The notes under the pieces were generated by a model. That model was not told the origin of the DNA, ran no database searches, and saw only the letters and a list, made by a program, of their open reading frames with translations. From assembly GCF_034259325.1 (NCBI RefSeq), contig NZ_JAXIVS010000014.1:186001-250000 (forward strand): a stretch of DNA of 64,000 nucleotides, given 5' to 3'. The DNA is from Hyalangium ruber. Its GTDB lineage: Bacteria; Myxococcota; Myxococcia; Myxococcales; Myxococcaceae. Positions 24,018 to 32,000 of the stretch are shown in pieces (the first letter of the stretch is position 1; the number at the start of each line of letters is the position of its first letter). The translations under genes and the position numbers were made by a program.

Positions 24018-25763
24018 GTGCAGCCGTCCGAGCCAGGGGCCAGCGGGGAGATCCACTTTCCGAATGGGAACCGGGCGCGGTGGGTGCGCGCCGCGCCGGA
24101 GGCGGAGCCGCGCGAGCTGTTGCACGAGTTGGGGCTGAGCGGCCCGCCGCGCTCGCTCATCCTGTTGCTGGGGGGCGCGGACGCGCTGGATGCGGGGCTG
24201 AACGCGAGGCTGCAGCAGCTCTTCAGCCGGGGCATCGCGCGCGCGGCGGCGGAGACGGGAGCGCTGGTGCTGGATGGGGGCACGCAGTCGGGAGTCATGG
24301 CCCTCATGGGGCAGGGAGTCGCCGACCGGGGACACCGCTCGACGCTCGTGGGAGTGGCGCCTGCGGGGCGCGTCACCGCTCCCGAGAGTGCCGCCGAGGG
24401 CGACGCGGAGCCGCGAGTGCCGCTGGAGCCGAATCACTCCCACTTCGTCCTGGTGGACAGCGATGCCTGGGGAGGGGAGACCCAGACTCTCTACAAGCTG
24501 GCCTCGACGCTCGCGGGCGATGCGCCGGTGGTGGTGGTGCTGGTCAACGGAGGAGCGCTCTCCAAGCAGGAGGTGCTCCGGGCGGTGCGCCGAGGCTGGG
24601 CGGTGGTGGTGGTGCAGGGCAGTGGCCGGCTGGCGGACGAGGTGGCGGCGTTGATGCGCAAGCGTCCGCGCTCCATCGAGGATCCGGTGCTGGCGGAGAT
24701 CGTCTCGGATGGGGACCTCTGCCTGTTTCCGCTGGAGGGCTCGCCACGAGAGCTCAAGCGGCTGATCAGCCGCGAGCTGCGAGAGGACTCGATCCTGAAG
24801 CTGGCGTGGCAGCGGTTCGCCACTTACGACGCCAACGCCATGCGCCAGCAGCGCATCTTCAAGCGGATCCAGTTCTGGAGCCTGTTTTTGGGGCTGCTCG
24901 GCACGCTGGCGGTGCTGGTCAAGAATGCGCTGCCGCGGCTCGCGAGCAGCCCGGCGTTGGACCTGGGGAGCCAGGCGCTGATCGTGACGTTGGCGGCGGC
25001 GGTCACGGCGCTGGTCTCGGCCTCGAGCCGGTTCAAGTTCGGCGCGAAGTGGATCGTGCTCCGAGCGCACGCGGAGGCGATCAAGCGGGAGATCTACCGC
25101 TACCGCTGTTCGCTGGGGGGAACGGTGGAGCACCGGCCGGGGCGGCTCACCTGCGAGCACCGATTGGCGAGCCGGATGAAGTCGATCAGCCGTCAGTTGA
25201 TGCGAACGGAGGCGAACCTCTCCGCGCTGCGTTCGTACACAGGGCGCATTCCCCCACCGAGCGTGGTGTCGCGAGGGGATGATGGCTTCAGTGCGCTGAC
25301 GCCCTCGCAATACATCCGGTTCCGCCTGGATGAGCAGCTGAACTACTACCGGCGGAGGATCGATGCACTGGACCGCCAGGCGTCACGGTTGCAGTGGAGT
25401 GTCATCGGGATCAGCGCGGTGGGCACGGTGCTGGGCGCGGTGGGACAGGAGCTGTGGATCAGCCTGACGATGGCGTTGGTGATGGCGCTCACGGCGTGGT
25501 TGGGTTTCCAGCAGGCGGAGAACCGGCTGATGAAGTACCACCAGGCGGCGACGGACCTGGACAACCTCAAGGCATGGTGGAGCGCGCTGTCCATCGAGGC
25601 AATGGGACTGCGCCGCAACTTCGATGCCCTGGTGGAGAACACCGAGCTGGTGCTTCAAGGCGAGCTGACGGGCTGGGTCCACGAGATGAAGGACGTGGTG
25701 AGCCGGCTCCCCACGCAGCAAGAGAAGGCGGAGCCGGAGGACAAGACGAAGACGATGCACTGA
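24018..25763 (+). CDS. LSDAT (SLOG-family) sensor fused to two SLATT-type membrane modules
   Basis: 581 residues. Residues 5-250 match the prokaryotic LSDAT branch of the SLOG (Rossmann-like) superfamily: SLILLLGGADAL, a Gly-rich AAAETGALVLDGGTQSGVMA, STLVGVAPAG, HFVLVDSDAWGGET and VVVVLVNGG. This fold is proposed to bind nucleotide-derived ligands. Two transmembrane pairs follow: about 286-306 with 318-336 (then SSRFKFGAKWIVLRAHAEAIKREI, the DUF4231/SLATT pattern) and about 459-477 with 478-498 (then QQAENRLMKYHQAATDLDNLKAWW). SLATT 2-TM proteins are predicted pore-forming effectors of nucleotide-triggered immunity systems. Here sensor and effector are one chain. It starts with GTG after a GGGAGG. 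It is divergent from the TIR-STAND gene, so the three probably form one conflict locus. Confidence 0.82.
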   Translation: MQPSEPGASGEIHFPNGNRARWVRAAPEAEPRELLHELGLSGPPRSLILLLGGADALDAGLNARLQQLFSRGIARAAAETGALVLDGGTQSGVMALMGQGVADRGHRSTLVGVAPAGRVTAPESAAEGDAEPRVPLEPNHSHFVLVDSDAWGGETQTLYKLASTLAGDAPVVVVLVNGGALSKQEVLRAVRRGWAVVVVQGSGRLADEVAALMRKRPRSIEDPVLAEIVSDGDLCLFPLEGSPRELKRLISRELREDSILKLAWQRFATYDANAMRQQRIFKRIQFWSLFLGLLGTLAVLVKNALPRLASSPALDLGSQALIVTLAAAVTALVSASSRFKFGAKWIVLRAHAEAIKREIYRYRCSLGGTVEHRPGRLTCEHRLASRMKSISRQLMRTEANLSALRSYTGRIPPPSVVSRGDDGFSALTPSQYIRFRLDEQLNYYRRRIDALDRQASRLQWSVIGISAVGTVLGAVGQELWISLTMALVMALTAWLGFQQAENRLMKYHQAATDLDNLKAWWSALSIEAMGLRRNFDALVENTELVLQGELTGWVHEMKDVVSRLPTQQEKAEPEDKTKTMH

Positions 25764-25786
25764 GCCCGAAAAGCCTCCCGAGGGCG

Positions 25787-26689
25787 CTACCACCAGTCGG
25801 GATGGCAGGCAAAGGGCTTGTCCGGACCGCGCTGTCTGCACCGATAACCTTCGCCGCAGACTTCCGGTCCCTGGGGATCGCAGGCGGGTAGGCACCGCCA
25901 ATCGGCACAGACCCGTCCAGCGCCGCAGGGAGGTAAGTCTTCGCCACACCGCTCGACACACTCCATCCACGCTTTGCCTGGATGCGGTGTCTCAACGCGC
26001 ACTCTGCACTCGCGGCCTTGGGGACAGGGCGACTGCTGGCAATTGGGACCATGAACGTGCGCGCACACCGAGGAGCCCTCATCGAACCGGACGCACTGTT
26101 GGCCCGCGGGGCACCCCTGTGCCTCACAAGTGGGAAGGCATACGGGTTGGGGGAGAGTGTCCACACAAAGGAACCGGTCGGGACAATCGGCCGTCATGCC
26201 AGGACGACACGGTCGCGAGCACCAGCCGTCACGTCCGCCGCACACCAGCCCAGGTGCACAGGCGGACTCCTTGATGTCCGGAACCTTGACGCAGCTCTCT
26301 CCTTCCTGGCGTATGCCCGTGGCGATGCAGATGCGCACTCGCAGCCCACTGTTCGCAGTGGCAAGGGCGCTGCAGACCTGGCCCTCCGGACATTGTGTAT
26401 CCGTCATGCATTGGCTGTCGGTGCAGTAAGCCTGCCCGTAGCGCGCCTCGAACAAGCAGCCCAACGGAGGCTCGCACTCGGTGCTCGAACTGCAGGGACG
26501 ACGGTAAGTCATCAGCCGCGTACGCTGCTCGAGGTCGAGCATCGGGCTGATGGGGGCTCCTCCCGAGACTTCTTCCGGGACTGCTGGCTTCAGAAGCCCT
26601 CCTAACAACAGCACGAGCGGCAGCGGCAGCAGCACGCCCGCGCAGATCGCCAGGAGCGCGCGCCAGCTCACCCGCCGCACGCACGACAT
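25787..26689 (-). CDS. Membrane-anchored cysteine-rich surface protein
   Basis: 300 residues. An N-terminal signal anchor (LLAICAGVLLPLPLVLLLGGLL, about 12-33) is followed by about 260 residues with roughly 30 cysteines in repeated short patterns such as CSSSTECEPPLGC, CMTDTQCPEGQVC and CGEDLPPCGAGRVC, spaced like the disulfide-rich modules common in myxobacterial and other deltaproteobacterial exported proteins. No enzymatic motif is visible. It begins with an ATG inside the last codons of the small lipoprotein gene upstream (22-bp overlap), so the two are probably co-translated. It converges on the LSDAT-SLATT gene with a gap of only 23 bp. Confidence 0.8.
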   Translation of the reverse strand: MSCVRRVSWRALLAICAGVLLPLPLVLLLGGLLKPAVPEEVSGGAPISPMLDLEQRTRLMTYRRPCSSSTECEPPLGCLFEARYGQAYCTDSQCMTDTQCPEGQVCSALATANSGLRVRICIATGIRQEGESCVKVPDIKESACAPGLVCGGRDGWCSRPCRPGMTADCPDRFLCVDTLPQPVCLPTCEAQGCPAGQQCVRFDEGSSVCAHVHGPNCQQSPCPQGRECRVRVETPHPGKAWMECVERCGEDLPPCGAGRVCADWRCLPACDPQGPEVCGEGYRCRQRGPDKPFACHPDWW

Positions 26690-26886
26690 TCCGCTGAGGT
26701 TTGCCTACCGTGTCCACACGCCTCGTCGCGCTCCTTCGCCGTACAGCGCTTCTGGATGAGTTCGAGCGCGTCTTGATGCGCGGCCTTGGCGGTACGACCG
26801 CTCTTACCGAACTCAGAGGGGCAGCCTGTCGCCAGGAGCGCGAGCACGCCTATTCCGCCTGGAGCCACCGCATGAGGTCCTCCCAT
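26668..26886 (-). CDS. Small predicted lipoprotein
   Basis: 72 residues. A short hydrophobic segment (GIGVLALLATGC) ends in a lipobox-like LATGC with Cys22. The mature 50 residues contain three more cysteines (KRC, EAC, CRACGG) and a charged helix (KAAHQDALELIQK). The start is uncertain because the region before the hydrophobic core has an unusual composition and no clear Shine-Dalgarno. I kept the ATG at 26886. It overlaps the cysteine-rich membrane protein gene by 22 bp and probably forms an operon with it. Its function is unknown. Confidence 0.6.
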   Translation of the reverse strand: MGGPHAVAPGGIGVLALLATGCPSEFGKSGRTAKAAHQDALELIQKRCTAKERDEACGHGRQTSAECRACGG

Positions 26887-26946
26887 GAAGATTCCGGACG
26901 CTACCAGCGTGGCTCGGGGGGCGTGTATGGGAATCGGTGTCCGGGG

Positions 26947-28821
26947 TCAGCGCGCCGCCACGCGTCCCACCAGCGGGGAGGCCTTGTCGAGCAGCTGGAG
27001 GAACTCCTCGCGCTCGGCGTTGCCAGCGGGCGTCGCCTCGCGGGCGATCTTCTTCACCTGGTCGAAGTTCCAGCGCTGGGCATGCGGGCTGCGACGGAAC
27101 AGCTCGGCCGCCCCCATCACTGCCGTGGCGAAGCGCAGATCCTCCTTCGCCATGGAGAAGGTCGGCGCCAACGCCTGGGCGGAGAAGGCGAACGCACGCT
27201 CGGTGGCCTTCTCCCCGCGCGGCTTCTTCGCGCGCACGCGCACCGTGGCCAACGCCTCACCCGCGCCCGGCTTGAGCTCCAGCTCGTACAGCGCCGTCAC
27301 GCTGTGGCCCGAGCCCAGCTCGCCCGCGTCCACCTTGTCGTCCCGGAAGTGGATGTCCGCGATCGCCCGGTTCTCGTAACCCACCAGCCGATAGCGCGCC
27401 ACCTGCGCCGGATCGAACTCCACCTGCAGCTTCACGTCCTGCGCAATCACCTCCAGCGTGCCCCCGAGTTGCTCCTGGAAGATGCGCCGCGCCGCCATCA
27501 GCGAGTCCACGTAATAGTGGTTGCCGTTCCCCTGGTTGGCGAACTGCTCCATCGTCGAGTCCTTGTAGTTCCCCATGCCGAAGCCCACGGTGGTGACGGT
27601 AATCCCCTCCTTCACGTAGCCGCGGATCTGCTTGAGGATCTCCTCGTGGCTGGTGGCGCCCACGTTGGCATCTCCATCCGAGAGGATGATGACGCGCGAG
27701 AGGGACTGGTCATCCAGCGTCTTCATTGCCTGCGCGTAGGCGACGTCGATCCCCGAGGCCATCGCGGTCGAGCCGCCCGCCTCCAGCTCCGCGATGGCCG
27801 CGTGGATCAGCGCCTTCTTCTCCATGCCCGTGGGAGGCAGGGCCAGCTTCACATGGCCCGCGTACGTCACGAGCGACACCGTGTCCCCGTCACGCAGGTT
27901 GTCCACGAGCATGCGCAGCGCGCGCTTGGCCAGCGGCAGCCGATCCGGTGAGGACATGGAGCCGGAGACATCCACCAGGAACGTGAGGTGCGCGCTCTTG
28001 CGCTCGGAGATGCTCAACTGCTTGCCCTGCACGCCCACTCGCAGCAGGTGGCGGCCCTGGGTGTACGGCGAGGGCGCCGCGTCCATATGCACCGCCAGCG
28101 GCGAGCCGTCCGTCGGGCCCGGGTAGCTGTAGCGGAAGTAGTTGAGGAACTCCTCCACCCGCACGCCCTCCTGCGCCGGCAGCGAGCCCTCGTGAATCTT
28201 CCGGCGCGCCAGCGTGTACGCGCCCGTGTCCACGTCGATGGCGAAGGTGGACAGCTTGTCCTCCGCTGCGGAGACGAACGGGTTGATGCCCGCGTCCTGG
28301 TATCCCTCGGTGTTGGCCACGGGATCCGCGACAGGCGCCGCGCGAGACAGGGGCGCGCCCATGACGACCATCTTCTTGCCGGCCATTGCGCCTCGGCCCG
28401 AGAAGGTGGCGCTGCCCGAGCCGTAGGCGGTGCCACCGCCACCCTTGCCCGAGCCCTTCACGCCCAGGCCGCCGATTCCGGGCCCGCTGCTGGCGCCCTT
28501 GCCCGCGCCCATCAAGTCTCCCAAGCCGCTGCTCTTCCCCGCGAAGAGGTGCTTGGCGACGCCAGAGGGCGCCGGCGCCAACTTCATCGCCTGGGCCTCA
28601 TCGCTCTTGGTGGCGCTCTCCGGCGGAGGGCTCTCCGGAGAGGAAGGCGCCGCGCGCATATCCGCCTTCTCCTTCACCTCCTGCTTCTTCGCCGGGGGGA
28701 CCTCGCTCTGCTTCGCCATCTGCGCGACCTGTTCCTCGCGCGAGCGGCAACCGGTGGACACTCCCCCCCCCAGCAACAGCGCGCACACGACTCCACCGAC
28801 GGCGACACGGCTCCGCCTCAT
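26947..28821 (-). CDS. VWA-domain lipoprotein (YfbK-like, with DUF3520-type C-terminus)
   Basis: 624 residues. The signal peptide ends at the lipobox VSTGC (Cys25). Residues 30-150 are low complexity (Pro/Lys/Glu, then Gly/Ser/Lys). The conserved YfbK-type core begins at NPFVSAAEDKLSTFAIDVDTGAY and VRVEEFLNYF. The von Willebrand A domain follows with a complete MIDAS: DVSGSMS (about Asp285), Thr in GGSTAMASG, and LSDGDANVG. After it come the C-terminal strands typical of this family (VEFDPAQVARYRLVGYENRAI). VWA domains bind metal ions and protein partners; an envelope adhesion or assembly role is likely. It is divergent from pilY1, with a 270-bp gap holding the direct repeats at 28908-28935. 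Confidence 0.88.
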   Translation of the reverse strand: MRRSRVAVGGVVCALLLGGGVSTGCRSREEQVAQMAKQSEVPPAKKQEVKEKADMRAAPSSPESPPPESATKSDEAQAMKLAPAPSGVAKHLFAGKSSGLGDLMGAGKGASSGPGIGGLGVKGSGKGGGGTAYGSGSATFSGRGAMAGKKMVVMGAPLSRAAPVADPVANTEGYQDAGINPFVSAAEDKLSTFAIDVDTGAYTLARRKIHEGSLPAQEGVRVEEFLNYFRYSYPGPTDGSPLAVHMDAAPSPYTQGRHLLRVGVQGKQLSISERKSAHLTFLVDVSGSMSSPDRLPLAKRALRMLVDNLRDGDTVSLVTYAGHVKLALPPTGMEKKALIHAAIAELEAGGSTAMASGIDVAYAQAMKTLDDQSLSRVIILSDGDANVGATSHEEILKQIRGYVKEGITVTTVGFGMGNYKDSTMEQFANQGNGNHYYVDSLMAARRIFQEQLGGTLEVIAQDVKLQVEFDPAQVARYRLVGYENRAIADIHFRDDKVDAGELGSGHSVTALYELELKPGAGEALATVRVRAKKPRGEKATERAFAFSAQALAPTFSMAKEDLRFATAVMGAAELFRRSPHAQRWNFDQVKKIAREATPAGNAEREEFLQLLDKASPLVGRVAAR

Positions 28822-28907
28822 GAACTGCCTCCCTCGTGCTTTTTTGGGCTTTCGGGCGGATTGGACAACCGCTCGCGGAGCGGGTTCCCGAAAATTCCAC
28901 GGGACCT

Positions 28908-28935
28908 CGCAAACTTTGCACCCCGCAAACTTCGC
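28908..28935. promoter_or_regulatory. Tandem 12-bp direct repeats, possible activator site
   Basis: CGCAAACTTTGC (28908-28919) and CGCAAACTTCGC (28924-28935) differ at one base and repeat with a 16-bp period. They lie in the divergent region between the VWA lipoprotein and pilY1 genes, about 155 bp upstream of the pilY1 start. Tandem direct repeats of this size are typical of activator binding sites, but the regulator is not known. Confidence 0.5.
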
Positions 28936-29090
28936 GAGGCGCAGCCGCTCGTATCCGCGGGTCGCGGCGGCCTCACCCCCCGTGGTTTCGCCTGCTTGGA
29001 GTGGGGCCGGCGGAGGGCTGGACTTTGCAGAGTCCCGGGTGCGCCGGAGACCTCCCCAGGACTTCGGCGCTTCCGCAGGGAGTAACCACC

Positions 29091-32000
29091 ATGCATTCCC
29101 GGACTTCCATTCTCCGTACCCTGAGCGCCGGCTTCGTGGCGCTCGGCATGGCAGGCATCGCCTCCGCGCAGAGCGACCTCGGTGATTCGACTCAGGACAC
29201 CGCCGCTTGCTGCCAGCTCACCACCTCGCTCATCCAGGACGTGCTGCGCGGCAAGGACGTGGCCGGAGACGAGCGCTTCTTCAGCGCCGAGGGCGCGCCG
29301 CCCAACATCCACTTCCTCATCGACACCTCGGGCTCGATGCGCGAGCTGCCGCAGATCCAGAACAGCAACCACATCGAGTTCTTCGACAACACCACCAACG
29401 GCTGCGTGAACGCGCGGCTGGATGCCTTCCAGCTCAGCCGCGGCTGGAACCCGACCACCGTGTACCCGGTGCCGGACATGGGCACGGGGCTGGGCTCGGA
29501 CACGGGCTTCCCCAACCTGTTCCAGGACAACAGGTTCTACGGCTACATGTACTGGGGCGACAGCAGCAACCCCACGCCCCAGTGGGCCACGCGGGACGCG
29601 GCGTGCCAGTCGCAGGTGCCCAACTGGAACACCTCGCGCGCCGCGGACTACGCCCGCTGCCAGGTGTGCCTGGACACCAAGGGCTACTACAAGCTGCCCG
29701 AGGCCGAGGCCGTCAACAGCGGTGACCTGTCCAACCCGGACTTCATCCTCAAGGGCCGCTTCCTCAACTTCAACCCGCCCAAGTACGTCACCGCCAAGGC
29801 GGTGCTCAAGCAGGTGGTGAAGGATCTGCGCCGGGTGCGCGCTGGCTTCAGCGTCTTCACCAACGACTCCACCAGCACGCAGCTGCGGCAGCGGCAGAAC
29901 CCCACGTGCGATGCGATCCTCAGCAACGCGAGCGCCTTCGACGGCAACCGCGAGAGCTACATCAACGACATCAACAGCCTGGGCTTCAGCACGGGCACGC
30001 CGCTGGCGCGCTCGCTGCTCAACGTGGGCTTCTACTTCACCTCGGATGACGGGGTGTACCGCGACGTGTTCGGCTTCGGCTCCGGCTACGCCTACCCGGC
30101 CACCTTCCGCAACGGCGCGCTCGACTCGCCGGGCCGCAGCGTGTGCTGGGGCTGCCAGGCCTCCTCCGTCATCATCGTCACCGACGGCGAGCCCACCAGC
30201 GACACCCTGAGCCCCACCGTCGTCAACAAGCTGCGCCAGCTCAACGACGGCCCCGTCTACTGCCCGGACTCCGCGTGGTGCGGCACCAACAGCGGCAGCG
30301 GCCGGGACCGGGGCAACAACCTCGCCAGCTACACCGACGACAACGGCAACTACTACCTGGATGACGTCGCCAAGCTGCTGGCCAACCAGGACCTGCAGCG
30401 GGACAGCGGCTCGGTGGCGTCCGACTTCAACACCGCCGGCCGGCAGAGCGTGAGCGTGTACACCGTGGGCTTCGGCATCAACAGCAACCTGCTCAAGCAC
30501 ACCGCCGAGGTGGGCAACGGCCTGTATTACACGGCCGAGGACTCGGCCAGCCTCAAGCAGGCGCTGCTGGAGATCATCAGCAACGTGCAGACGCGCGCCA
30601 CCTCGTTCTCCAGCGCGGCGGCCAGCTCCCTGCAGGTGCGTGCCGCGGGCGCGGCCGTGATTCCTCGCTTCGAGCCGGGCCGCAACCGGGCCGCCTCGTG
30701 GAAGGGCTACCTCTACCGCTTCAAGCTCGGCCCTGAGCGGCTCCTGAACTGCGTGCCCAGCGGCACGGGCGACCTCAACAACGACGGAGACTGCAATGAC
30801 ACGCACCTGATCGACGCGGCGGGTGACGCGATCATCGAGAACGACGAGGGTGACTTCGTGAAGCTCGCGGCGCCCACCGTTCCCGCGGTGCCCTTCTGGG
30901 AGGCAGGCGCGAAGCTGCGTCCGCCCACCGGCAACACCCAGCGTTGGATGACCCGCCGCATCTACACCGTGGTGGACCGCAACAGCGACAACAAGCTCGA
31001 CCGACAGGATGCGCCCATCGAGTTCAACGAGAACCCGGCCAACGTCGCGCTGCTGCGCGACTACCTGGGCATCAGCGACAACGCCACCGCGTGCAACGAC
31101 CTGGCGACCCGACTGGGTGTGCCCAGCCTCTCGCCGGACGACTGCGCCAAGGTGGTCATCCGCTGGTACCGGGGCGCGGACGTGTTCAACGTGGACCCGA
31201 GCCTGCGCAACTACGACCGGCCGTTCCTGCTGCACGACATCTTCCACTCCTCGCCCGTGAGCGTGGAGCCGCCCATGCCTCGAATCCTCTGCGACTTCTC
31301 CAGCCAGTGTACGTACACCCTGTTCTCCGGCAGCACGCCCGGCACGGACTCCTATGAGCCGTACCAGCAGGCGGCCGGCGACCGGGACAAGGTGGTGCTG
31401 GTGGGCTCCAACGGCGGCATGCTGCACGCCTTCCACAACGGGCACGCCACCGGCGCGGTGGATCCGCTCACCCGCATCCGCGAGTACGACGAGGGCACGG
31501 GCGAGGAGCTGTGGGCCTTCATCCCTCCGGACATGCTGCCCCGGCTGCGGCCCAACCTGGGCAAGCACGCCTACTTCGTCGACGCCACGCCGATGGTGCG
31601 CGAGGTGTGGCTCGACGGCGTGGATGGCGCGGCCGACGGCACCAAGCAGGAGGGCGAGTTCCGCACCGTGGCCGTGGTGGGCACGGGCCGTGGCGGCGTC
31701 CACCGCTTCGCGTTGGACCTCACGCGCCTGCTGGGCAGGAACATGCACCTGGCCGGCAACATCGTGGTGCCCGACCAGGCCGGTGACTTCCTCTGGATGT
31801 GGCCGCAGCCGTGCGATCCGCTCGCGCTGCAGGTGGGCGAGAGCTTCAGCAACTTCTCTCCCCGCCCGCCTCCCATCGGCCCCGTGGCCCTGAGCCCCGA
31901 GGCGGATGATGGCGTGCGCGCGCTCTATGGCATGTCGGGGCCCTCTAGTGCGCCGTGGCTCGTGGAGAGCCTGCCGGCGCGCGAGCGCTGGGTGGTGGCC

